From NCBI GenBank assembly GCA_003260075.1, contig QLIY01000355.1, positions 62,001-126,000 on the forward strand: DNA of 64,000 bases, in the 5' to 3' direction. This document shows positions 1 through 10,900 of the stretch, piece by piece. Within the stretch, counting starts at the first letter, position 1, and the number at the start of each line of letters is the position of its first letter. The notes under the pieces are model-generated. The model was not told where the DNA came from. It was given only the letters and a program-made list of their open reading frames with translations, and ran no database searches. The position numbers were made by a program, and so were the translations under genes. This stretch comes from Phallusia mammillata. Its lineage: Eukaryota > Chordata > Ascidiacea > Phlebobranchia > Ascidiidae.

Positions 1-56
1 AACTTTCTAAAAAAAACAGTTTTTACCAATTCACAAGTATTAATTAATGTTTTTTT

Positions 57-58
<2 letters not shown>

Positions 59-124
<66 letters not shown>
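59..124. repeat. G66 homopolymer interrupting an exon
   Basis: This run of 66 G lies directly before, and in frame contact with, the first visible FN1-like exon. The paralogous module in the next gene has about 14 residues (CSSTGFSFSHGQTF) where this exon starts abruptly with VSYQNAERF. The start of the module, including its first Cys, is therefore replaced by G. I take it as a filled gap or sequencing artefact. Confidence 0.7.
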
Positions 125-125
<1 letters not shown>

Positions 126-3100
126 GTCCTATCAAAACGCAGAAAGGTTCACCAGCGTGAAGGCGGACGGTTCAAACTACGCTTGCAGATGCGCTGGTAC
201 TAACTGTGTGCGACTGGTTTGCACCCGCAGAACAACTGTCGTCGCCCGTCCTGTAACAACTACACCGCCACTGACAACAGGTAAAATTTAGGGATTTTGC
301 GTTGAACCTATATTTTTGACATGAAATGCCAGGTCGCTAAGGTATAATGCTTGTGTCAAAAACACACCTAAATGATTCTAGGGTTTGTTAAAACACAATG
401 AGCACTTACGGCTGACTTAGCCAAAAGCGCCTTGTTTGGAAGTACACCATAGCTTGAAAAATCCTTCTTCTAGTTTCAGGCTGCTTAGAAAAAGTGCTTT
501 CCAAAGCATCTTGCTGCATTTTTAGCCAAAGGTTTTAAAGAAAACCGAATGGTGAATTGAATGGTGCCTTTGTAGTGAGTTAAGTACTATTTCTGAAAAC
601 ACATACACTCCTATGTATGCTGTTTCGTAACTCATCTCCAGTTGAGTATAGTTAACTTTAACATGCTGTTTTATATAGACCCAAACGTATCTACAGGCGA
701 TGGGGACGCTATTGGTGGAGAAGTTGTGAATCCAGACTTCCAACCCTCTGGGCCCAAACCTGTTCTACCTGTTGCAGGTATGCAACTAAAATTTTTGGAG
801 ATTTTGATACTGTGGCATTTTGGTGGATTTACTGGCAACTGACATAACGGCCCTAAGGGACGAAAAAAACAACATGCTTTATTATTCAAACGTTTCGGCA
901 AATGCTCAGTTACACCTGGCTAAACGGGGATTCACGTCTATTTGGGCCGTTATTTTCGTCAATTAACTACAATTGCAATAAAACAGGCACCCAGAAACAG
1001 TTAAAATCAAGGCAAAGACAAGCTTTTTTTATGTAACATTTGCTGCCTTTGCAAATGCGTTTAACACCACATATGTTTTCTGTTAAACATGATAATATTA
1101 AAAAAGGATTACTACTCTACAACCCTTGTAAAAGACAATTACTAAGTACACTATAGTAAGGGATTGGAACACAAATTACCGACAGGTCATTATAAACACA
1201 AATTGCTGTTTCTTACAGAAGTGTGTCAACACCAGAGACGGCAGTATGAGATCGGCGAAACGTTTCTACGTGTATTTCGACACAGAGAACTTTGCACATG
1301 TAAAATGGTCTCCGGAGTTCCGACGATAGATTGCCAGCCAGCCGGATGCGATTTGCCGAAGTCGCCGACTCGGACGAACCCAAATTATGGCGACACTGGA
1401 CTAGGCGGTAAACAGGCTAAGTAATTTAGGCAGGCCAAACCTAACACCCTGATGAATGTTCGGACCAAACCTTATGTTGTTAGTGCAAGTAAACTCATCT
1501 ATAAAACATTCATACAACCCTCAGAAATTGTAAGCTTAACAAAACAGTCAGTACTTTGCATGCAAACGTGACTCCTGTTTTGTGCAGACCAAGATTAGTT
1601 GATTAATGAATTTTCAAGTATTCGTTTGCAAAAGTTTGATCATTTCGGCATACCTGCAGTTCTTTGATGACCTAACGTAATTAGTACTTTTATCAAACGG
1701 CCTCAGATTGTGTTTTAATAATTTTGCAGGGTGCTACGACTCGTGGAACGACCGTTCTTACTACGACGGAGAGCGTTACGACAGAACACGTGACATGAGT
1801 CACGACGGATCGATTACCGGGGTATATACTTGCACTTGCAACAACAACTTTATGCGATGCTCGGGTAGGTTTGTCGTGCTTTTATCACGTACATTTATTC
1901 ATACACGTAAAACAGGTATAAACAGACGCTGTTTCAAACAATCGTGTTTAAGCCAACGTCAGAACTTACACATACACTGTCAGTGTTTTCAAACGCTGTG
2001 CTGCGGCACATTGTAAGGCACTTTTGTAAGGCAAGGTTTTTATTTACGTGCTGCGAAATGTCCTTTGATCCGAGTTCCTGCTGACAGCATTTGTTTTAAG
2101 GCTTATGACAACCTGTGTGATCGTATTTGTTTGCAAAAGCAGCGTCACTCATCTCATTAAAAATGCAAATTGATCCGTTTGATATAGGCTAGTATGTTAA
2201 ACCCTATTAAGTGTACCGCGAACATTAAATAACTTGTCAGTCTAACACAAGCTTAAAGAGCTAACGCTGACCAACACAAAGATGCTGCTTTAATTGTAAA
2301 CATTGTGGTATTGATCTCTTATGTTTTGCTTTTTTTAATATGTTCTAATGTCGTTAAAATGGTCAAATCCGGTACTGTTCGACTTTACCTTGCTGCGTTT
2401 ACAGCTGTGGACATCCCTTGCTGTGACATGTCGACCGGAGAATATGTTGAAAATGGTTCGATCTTCGTAACAATACACGCCAAATTGCGAGTGAAATGCA
2501 TGTGCATGGGAGGGCGAGGACGATACGCCAACTGTGTTCCAGTAAACCCCAGGGACAATCGGCCATCAGGTCGGTAGCTTAAACGTTGTTAAAGCCTGAT
2601 TCTTGTAGCCTACATTTAAAACTCACTAGGCCATATATGCTGCGTATTACCTTTTTTTGCGAAACGAGCAATACGGCAAAGATATAAAAATTAAGACATA
2701 AAAAATAATAAAGCCTAAAGCCAGGCAAAAGTGCTATAACATAATACATATTACAAACGTTGATTCTTATGTCAAAAAAACACAGTTTTAAAGCGGGCAA
2801 AATTGTGTAATTATGGTAACTGTATATGGCATTTTTTTTATATACTCTTGGAAAATGTTTTTAATAAAAGCTAAGGACGGTAGTGATCGTTATTTTATTA
2901 CTCTGGTGCTTATTTCGCGTATTATAGAACACGCTTTTATATTCTGAGCAAAATATACCTTACCAACAATGCGCGACTGTGTATCTTTTTAGTCAGACCA
3001 GGTTATCCAACGTACCCGAACGAGCCAATAAGGGTACCGCGTCCTCGACCCCAACCAAGACCCTACCCCAGACCTCGACCCCAGCCCCGACCAAGGCCAG

Positions 3101-3294
3101 TCTATCCAGGACAGAGCTTCCTTCCAACCTATGCACAAGGCGAAGTGACCGACTGCTACGATCAACGAACCAAACAACGATACTCGCACGGCCAAACATT
3201 CTTTCAGAATCGTGGGACATCCACTTGGCGCTGCACATGCACTGTGAGCCCCACCCGAGCCAGTATTTCATGCAACTGGCATCACGCAAATTAA
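124..3294 (+). CDS. Secreted protein of fibronectin type I-like modules (5' end missing)
   Basis: Six coding exons are visible: 124-280, 679-777, 1219-1407, 1730-1864, 2405-2569 and 2993-3294 (stop TAA). Every junction is GT-AG and phase 1, so exons can be added or lost without a frameshift. About 349 residues are seen. Exons 1, 3, 4, 5 and 6 each carry an FN1-like finger: an early Cys, an aromatic about 6-8 residues later, then CxC and a last Cys. Clear cases are CTCNNNFMRC (exon 4), CMCMGGRGRYANC (exon 5) and WRCTCTVSPTRASISC (exon 6). Exon 2 is a Gly/Pro linker without Cys. The last exon begins with a Pro/Arg-rich stretch of about 25 residues. FN1 modules are known from fibronectin, tPA and factor XII, where they bind fibrin or bacterial and matrix proteins; an extracellular role is inferred. 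The first exon is cut by the G run at 59-124, so its first Cys is missing and the signal peptide lies outside. The neighbour at 4972 is a paralogue. Confidence 0.75.
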
Positions 3295-3298
3295 TAAA
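3293..3298 (+). terminator. Polyadenylation signal overlapping the stop codon
   Basis: AATAAA begins one base into the TAA stop (3292-3294) of the FN1-like gene. If it is used, the 3' UTR would be only about 10-30 bases. No other AATAAA is seen close downstream. Confidence 0.45.
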
Positions 3299-3299
3299 G

Positions 3300-4971
3300 T
3301 GAGTATTGATCATTGAGCCATGTTCTCTTAAACACTTTGTGTGTCGCAATTTACTGATGTTAGAGACAAGAGCTACTGACGCATATGATACAAAAGAAGA
3401 ATTTGTAAATCCTTTCGCTCATTTAAAACTAGATAAGATGCATACGTGTATAAAAGGTTGTAAATGAAATGACTCAAAATTTTACTGACTCAAAACTTTT
3501 GTAACCCTCAAGAAACCTAAAAGAATTTAAGTTAAAAACATCGATGAAAACGTTTCTTAACTGATAACACTTTGGCAAGAATTGGCACTAAGCTAAAGCT
3601 TCAGTGAAAATGTCATCATAAAATTCGTTAGTAAATACGCGTTAAAGTGTAAGAAGTTGAGCACCGACTTTACCGCCCTTGCAAAAATGTCTAAAACTTG
3701 GGTGAAAAATCCAAATTCTTTTGACCGGTAATTTTTATCGTTTTTAGGTGGCGGTGATTTAGCTTCAATCTCAAAAGGGAAACAACTCAAACAGTTTGAA
3801 AGCAACTGCTTGTCGGAAATTTGTAAATAAAAGCTGTTTTCGAGTCGTTATTGTAGTCGTGGTGATTTTGTGCCTAAGCAGGGAACAATTGCCATCTGAT
3901 AAACAAACATATTTTTTTACTCAAACAATAAAACAGTGGTTTGGAAATCGTTTAAAAGAAACGGATCAAGATAACACGTTGCCTCCACACGATCCAAAAT
4001 GAGCGACTTGTTTAAAACATTAAGCCATGCTGTACAACGTTTAACATGTCAAAATCATGTCAGTAAAAGACCAGTAGCGTTAACCTTCACGGCGTCTATT
4101 TACTCCAAACCCCACAAGAAATATCCGTGTTAATCACTCGATTATTGATGGATCCTTGTCCTGTCTGTTTTAACTTGTTGAACGCTGTCTGACACATAAG
4201 TCGAACATAAATTGTCAGTTGTATTGTTGACCAAGCCCGATACATATCGCTTTCACTCAGGGGTCGGCAACCCCTGGCGCGTGTGCCATGGTTGGCGCAA
4301 TTGTGCTGCTACGATTTGTTTCACCCGGCGAAATAAACTCGACACAGCAGATTGCGATCCACAGTGTTAGGAGGTGCGCGATAAGAACTGCTAGATTTTC
4401 TGATCAAAATAAATGGAAAGTACTTGATGGACTGTGCGGCTTGGCCATTCGGAACGTAACAACACGTGCAAAGTTTTAACTTTGATGTGATTTGTTAAAA
4501 CTTTTCAATTACCACTTAAACCGATCCATGTAAAAAGCGTTTTACCCAATTGTGTTGGTATGTACGTTTACGGATGAACAATCAAGCGTATCAAAAGCTT
4601 TTTCTGTTGTTTTGCCAAAAGCACTGACATCACAACGGCAAGAGCAACTCGGTTAATTACGTTTGCTTTAGTGATTTTAGTTCGGCGAAGAGCATCAGAT
4701 CTTAGCTTCTGGGCAAACTGCGGGTTAAATCCACACAGTTAAATGCTCCTTGCCTACTTTCCCAGTGCAGCAATGACTTGCACAATCGCAAAGCCGAATT
4801 TTTGACTATTTGATACAGACTTCTTTGAAAAATAAGGTCCACCGCTTGCCAATTAAAGTAGATCAAGCTGTGTTTTTGCTGCAGTATGGGTATTGCAATA
4901 CTTTTTAGTCAGAGTATTATAGTTTATTTTTTTGCTTTGTTTCAGGTTTATCTCTAGATTAAAGTGTAAAA
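3300..4971. other. Intergenic stretch with a possible hAT 5' end
   Basis: No supported gene. At 4258 there is CAGGGGTCGGCAACC, a typical hAT-type terminal sequence, but no matching inverted end was found nearby, so it is probably a truncated copy. The rest is AT-rich and includes the promoter region of the gene that starts at 4972. Confidence 0.4.
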
Positions 4972-6907
4972 ATGCTCTTAAACACTATCGTTCTTACTTT
5001 AGCTCTATCCGTGTGTGTTCAAGGTGGGCTATTTTAATTACATGAGTTTTCGAAGGATTATTGTATGGCAGCGTTTGCAACACGTGTGAATCACCTTTCG
5101 CAGACTAATCGAACTAAATTTTATTGACTTTGCAATTTTTTGGGGCTTTGGCAGAATTTACAATCTGTAGGCCTGTAACATATTCGTAAAACTTGTGTGG
5201 CTTTACAATACATGTTGTAATCAGTGGTGGGATTCAAATTTTTTGTCAGCCGTTTCTATTATAAAAGTCATACCAGTAACCAGTAATGCTAACCGGTTCG
5301 CTGATCACAAAAAAATTCGTGAGACTGTTCTATAGAACCGGTGCAAACCGACTGATTCCCACCACTGGTTGTAATAACGTAGGACTCGATCTTTTAAAGG
5401 TTTCAAACGTCTTTGTAAAATACTACATATTTTCCTAGGTAATCAGACAACTGGGACGGAAACTTGCTCTTCAACTGGATTTTCGTTCTCCCACGGTCAA
5501 ACGTTTGTTAGCGATAAAGGTGATGGGAGTTACTTATGTCGCTGTTATGGTAACGATTGCGTACGACTCCTTTGCACACGAAAAAACCTGCGCACTACGA
5601 CCCAACGTGGAAGAAACGTAAATGGAGCACAAGGTATAAACCACGATTTTGTACTAAAAAACCTAGCCTAAAATTGTTACAATGCTTTTTACGGTTGTAT
5701 GGTTCGCAAAATACGGTATATATAGTTTCATTAAAAAAATTGTAGGTTAGTTTAAATAGTAATGACAGGCTTATCTTAAACCAAATAGAATACTTCCTAC
5801 TATCATTGGTCTATACACCATTGTATGTATGTTGCTTTTTTATACAGCTAAGCAGAAAATGTAAAAGCACCGAGCCAATAAATAATAAGCTGCAGAAATT
5901 GCACAAACTTTGGTTCCCGAGCAACTGCTTGGCCATTGTGAGGCAGTTGCCTCTGTGGTGTTTGCCCAGTTGCGGCATTGCACAGAATAGGTAAGGCATG
6001 GCTTTTAGGCCTCTTACTGACAACAAACTGGAGTGCCGTTGGATCAGTGGCGTAGGCAGACGAAAATTTTGGGAGGGGCCAAATAGTTTGCTGTCTAATA
6101 CAACTATTTGCTAATGCTCGGCGTAATACATGCGTTTACCAAACACGTGACTTGCCAAACTGTGATTCGACGGGCCAGCAAACGCTTTATTGATTTGTTC
6201 CACATAAATATAAAAAGCATGGATTTCAGCTTACACCTTGGTGACAACAGTCAATTTTGTTAATTTGTATATCCCTTTGATAGTTGAAAGACGAAACCAC
6301 AATGATGAGGGACAAAACTACGGGGGGGGGGAATATAAAAATATATAAATATAAAAAGCATGGATTTCAGCTTACACCTTGGTGACAACAGTCAATTTTG
6401 TTAATTTGTATATCCCTTTGATAGTTGAAAGACGAAACCACAATGATGAGGGACAAAACTACACTAAATTAAAGTTTTTCAATATACAACTTTAAAAATT
6501 TGGGAGGGGCCATGGCCCCTTTGGCCCCTCCCTGGCTACGCCACTGCGTTGGATGGCTACACTATCCAATATACGGCCAATCTCTCGTCACCAGCTGCAC
6601 TGATGAGACCTTTTAGGTCAAAACGGTTGCACTGTCTACATCTTAAGCAGAAAATAAATTAAAAACATTGAATATTGTAGGTGGATCGTCAACTAATTCG
6701 TCGTCCAGCCAATCGTCTACCGGGGAGACAGCAGTTTTCCTTCCCAATTACTCTCAACACAACGAAATTGGATGTTTGGACCGTCGCACCAACACCCGTT
6801 ATCCCATTCATGCAAACTTTGACAAGCGTGTCGGAGGCAGAATTTATCATTGTACATGTCAAGTCCGCATACCCCGTCCCGCTTTCAAATGTACTGTAAC
6901 GTATTAA
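4972..6907 (+). CDS. Small secreted protein with two fibronectin type I-like modules
   Basis: Complete three-exon gene: 4972-5023, 5439-5633, 6681-6907 (stop TAA), 157 residues, both introns phase 1. Residues 1-17 (MLLNTIVLTLALSVCVQ) are a signal peptide encoded by exon 1 alone. Exon 2 carries one FN1-like module, from CSSTGFSFSHGQTF to the CRC and CVRLLC cysteines. Exon 3 has a Ser/Thr-rich linker, then a module with C-x8-Y-x5-F-x-K-x8-C-T-C-x10-C, which fits the FN1 consensus almost exactly. Module 1 is very close to the first visible module of the upstream gene (NDCVRLLCTRK against TNCVRLVCTRR), so the two genes arose by tandem duplication. An extracellular matrix or humoral role is inferred only. 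Intron 1 holds a hAT-like MITE (5222-5367). Intron 2 holds a dispersed repeat with a second MITE inserted in it. The start is the only ATG before a good signal peptide. Confidence 0.8.
5222..5367. mobile_element. hAT-like MITE, 146 bp
   Basis: It begins CAGTGGTGGGATTCAAA and ends with the inverse of CAGTGGTGGGAATCAG. It is flanked by the exact 8-bp target duplication GTTGTAAT (5214-5221 and 5368-5375). Eight-base duplications and CAGTG ends are typical of hAT elements. No coding capacity. It sits in intron 1 of the small FN1-like gene. Confidence 0.85.
6045..6546. mobile_element. hAT-like MITE with 8-bp target duplication
   Basis: The ends are CAGTGGCGTAGGCAG and ...GGCTACGCCACTG. The exact target duplication CGTTGGAT lies at 6037-6044 and 6547-6554. 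It carries inverted GGGAGGGGCC-type subterminal sequence. Its length is inflated by an internal 118-bp duplication around a G run, which is probably an assembly error. It is inserted into an older dispersed repeat. Confidence 0.85.
6204..6462. repeat. 118-bp direct duplication around a G10 run
   Basis: The copies at 6204-6321 and 6345-6462 are near identical. Between them lie ten G (6322-6331) and a short AT-rich scrap. The same arrangement occurs at 22053-22353 and 32384-32755. Confidence 0.8.
6600..6624 (+). ncRNA. Hammerhead-ribozyme-like core, degenerate (copy A)
   Basis: CTGATGA is followed by a 5-bp hairpin GACCT-TTT-AGGTC and then CAAAAC where a hammerhead has CGAAAC. The GAAA to AAAA change should inactivate it. 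It belongs to the dispersed repeat family. I have not fixed helices I and III. Confidence 0.3.
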
Positions 6908-7636
6908 TATTGAGTTTTATTAATTTGTGTTGATTTTATGGAATTCCACTAAGAATTGTTTGGCCGTTGTTTACTAGCAACGAACCGTTTGAATTCGGAC
7001 GGTTATTATGCTGGACGACCAACTGGACAATAGCTTCTGAGTATGTAAAGGCATTTCGGTAAACAATATTTGAAATAACTGACATTATGTTTAGAACCAA
7101 ATATATATGTAGTCAGCTAGGCCGAGCGCATTCATTATTCTACTTCACTTTAACGTTCAGTCATTATTCTTGCATTGAACTGATATTCGTGAATCGCTCT
7201 GTGTGAAACAAACAACAAAAATAATCAAACTTCTGGAGCGTTAATATCAAATCCTGAACACGCAAGGTTGGAAAGCAATCTTACAGTGCTCGAAAGGTTG
7301 AAGCTCTAATCAAGCATACGGCGTGTCAAAAAGAAATATGTGATCAGATTTTTTTAGGTTTGACTCCATAAAGAAACAATAAGTAACAGTTATCGGCCAT
7401 TGTTTTGCAATCTTTTAAACCTTGTGGCCGATTTAGATGTACTCAAAACACGCAAATAAACGGAATTTTTAGCATGGATTTGGAAACTAATCTTCCAGTT
7501 TTTTTTGCGATTACCAAAATGTAAATCTTTGGTTTTGACAAACTTTTGGTCGCTAATCAATATTTTAGCATTGAAAAGGGTTTTTTAAAAACATTTGTTA
7601 AATTCTGTCTTCCTTTTACTTCGAATACATGATTAG
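6908..7636. other. Intergenic stretch between convergent genes
   Basis: AT-rich sequence between the stop of the small FN1-like gene (+) and the end of perilipin (-). I see no coding exon and no repeat. Confidence 0.5.
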
Positions 7637-7642
7637 TTTATT
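7637..7642 (-). terminator. Candidate perilipin polyadenylation signal
   Basis: TTTATT on the + strand is AATAAA on the gene strand, about 275 bases past the stop codon at 7918. It is the nearest clear hexamer I noticed. Confidence 0.35.
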
Positions 7643-7917
7643 GAAGCACGACAAAGTAGTAAGTACACTTCACACATGATTTCTTCCTTATTTCACCAAG
7701 CTTAAGAGAACTTACAAATACAACATTCAGAACAACGACGACATCCAGTAAAAGACAAATTAAAAACCTCAATAAACATAAAATATTTTGTCCATATATG
7801 CTACCAGGTGTTAGTAATTATTATTAGTCGAGTAGTTCTTTTTAACTGTGTTAAATAACATGTTTAGGGGATAAGGGTGTTAATTTATGTTATTCTTGTA
7901 TCTATGTACACTGTACA

Positions 7918-10900
7918 TTAGTCTTCTTCGTCTGTTTCACAATCAGCCTTGCCTCCGATCGCCAGACGGGCTTCGACTTCGCGGCTGCGGGGGCGCCCCA
8001 CCTGCATAGAAATCATAGAATCAACTTTTGCATCCATTTCGAACATTGTGCAAGGTATACAATAAACAACCCATCGAAGCTTTATTCGGATGGATAGGCC
8101 ATATTGGAGTGCTTTCGGTCAAAATGATTTGGCAATCTGTAATAAAACTTAACTGCACTAATCCACAATAATCAAGCAAGATTATAAGGTGTAACAAACA
8201 CGTATGCAACACTGGCTATTGTAGGATGTATATATTTATGTGTAACAATCCTGTAATGAAAACAGATTTAATCACAAATCTATACCATTTTTTGTTATGT
8301 ATAATTGGACATATACGATATACATAACAGTGATGTTACAATTTTAGAAATTGGAAGCAGTTTGGCTGTTACAAATGCTACAAACACATTGTACACTGTA
8401 GAAACAATAATTGTTTTTTTCAAACAAAGAGTTTCTTTTTTTCAAAAAAGAGTGTGTTGATGTAGCAATAGCATAGTCACAATATCTCAATGTTAATTGC
8501 CACATGGCGAATCATAATGTTAATTGCCACAGTACAAGATGCAAAGCATAGCATGCAACTTCTAATTAGACCAACCTGTATACAAAATGGTTTTACATGA
8601 ATAATTTATTCTGAACAGATCTAGTTTTTAAAAAATTCTTAGTATTACAGAAATGATTGTAGTAATCTACATTTAGTTAGAAGTATGTGTTTTTTGTCGG
8701 TGTGTGTTTAGAAGTAACTATTTTCTTGAACAAAATTCAAACTTCAAGCTAAAGTAATGCAAAATTCACACTCAAAATTGCTACATATGTTAGAAGGTTA
8801 ATCAACAATGCCACACACACACACCGACAAAACAGTTTAGTCAACAAACAAAGAATCTATGCAAGCTCTAAATATCGAAGCCATGCAACTGCCACAGCAC
8901 CAAACATGCAAGAAACAAAATGAAGGACTAAGGACCACAACACTCCAACACACCATTATCATGGTCACGCGGTGGTCCATATAACTGTGCTTCTATTTCC
9001 TCCATCACAAGACCACCCAAAGGGTCCACATCACAATCAGGAGCCTAAGTGTTAAACACCACCAAACAGCTTAAAACCTCACTATAAATTCAATCCAGGC
9101 TTGTTTTAATTGTTTGTTAGTCAGTTGACAAGAAGTGCACAGCACAAAAAAATAGTAATTTGTTGGTACAGACTGCCACATTGTCTTAGATTGCTTGGAT
9201 TTGTTGAAAAATGGCTTAAAGATGCACTACTTTTCCTTGGAAGTACAATTGCAGTAGCGACATTAAAACTACCTTTAAAAATCAACAATTCTTATCAAAA
9301 AATTCCAAATCACTTTATGTTTTATACATGTTATCAATAGTGGTGAACTTTTACCAAATTATGATATTAACTGCAGTATTTGGTACAACATAAAACAGCA
9401 ATGTGGAGAGATATAATGCCAAGTTGGCTGCAGGTTTTTGGCTGAGTGACCATTGTGAGTTTGATCCACTGTAGTTTATGCCTAGTTGTGACACCTGCAG
9501 GAAGTGGTATGGCTTGACATTTCCACCTATAAATTTAAACAAACTGAAGTGCCATATACTGGCCTATGTCTTGCTACCAACTGCACTGATGAGACCCCAT
9601 AGGTTGAAATATGGTGCACTGCTTGCTGGTAAAAGCCTATTGATTACCCAGTGTGGATTAGAGCAAAAACCATAATGGACAGTGCATTTTGACTGTCAAT
9701 TTATTGTTTGGTTACCAATTTTCGCTAAGTAAATTTTGCAGTTCAGATTAAGCAACAAGCTACATGCACAGCAACAGTCAGCAGCATGTCTTTCCAGTTC
9801 TTACCAGCCATTTCATTGGGGGATGATCAACAAGTTTTTCAAGTATTTGAAGCAAAGCATCTTCAACCAGCTTCATCTTAGGTCTTGCTGCTTCAACAAC
9901 TGACACAGAAAGTTGACTGACACTGGTTTTGTTTGCAAACATTGTGTAGAGCTCCTCAGTTGCTTCCTTAGCATTACGTGCCTACATTTAAAAGAATTTA
10001 GCAAAAAAGACAAAGTAGGGAACAGTAAAAAATGTTTAGGGGCTTTAAAAATGTATTTGTTTTGCAAAAAAGTGGGTCTATGTCTTAGTGGCTAAGCACT
10101 TATCCTGTTCATTAATTAGCTACATACAGTTTTATTAGCTTTTTTTCAATTTTTGCACTTAGTTGTTTGCCTCTAGAGCAGTGGTTCTCAATCTTTTACG
10201 GATCGCGTACCACCTGACAACTGTTTCTATTGCTGCATACCACCAAAGCCTGTTTGAATAGACAAACCAAGAAATAGGGCCATTTTCTTAACCTGGTTAG
10301 CATATTTAGCAATTTCAAAGGATGTCCAAAACACGAGTTTCACCCAAACCAGGGCTGATCAGTTGTTTCAGTTAAGTTGCAATTTTATATTGGACTTAAA
10401 TTCGGTATTAGGCTTAAATTCGGTATTAGGTATATCACAGAAACCATACCTGCGTACCACCTGAAAAGTTCTGACGTACCACAGTTTGAGAACCACTGCT
10501 CTAGAGTAATGAGTAGTTTTGTTGAATTTCTTGTCAGCAAAGTTTAAGCGAATTTGACTAAATACAAAGCACCTAAAGGGCAATGCTTGGTGCCGAGTAC
10601 CATTCAATTAAAGTAGACTCAGCTTTGGGATGAAAGGAAGACTGGATTTGAAATGAAACACACCATACCTTCTCTAACAGATGTTGAAGTTGGGGGATAT
10701 CGGCTACGTAGCTAACAGCTGTTGCACAGGTCGCGTTTAGTTGCTTGGTAAGGTTTTGGGCATGAGTTAGAATAGTTCCGTCCATCTGTTAACCAACACA
10801 AACATATGTACACTTTTTCAAATATAAACAAAAACAGTTTGATTTTGTTGCATAATTATATTGGACAAAAGTTAGTTGCATAATCATATTTTTACATTGG

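Larger units (their letters stand above)
5910..6640 (+). repeat. Dispersed repeat copy A (interrupted by MITE)
   Basis: After removing the MITE at 6045-6546, this stretch aligns with 9425-9640 over roughly 200 bases. Shared blocks are CCATTGTGAG, CAAACTGGAGTGCC and CTGCACTGATGAGACC. A third copy lies inverted at 22505-22620. Ends and full length cannot be fixed from three copies. Confidence 0.6.
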
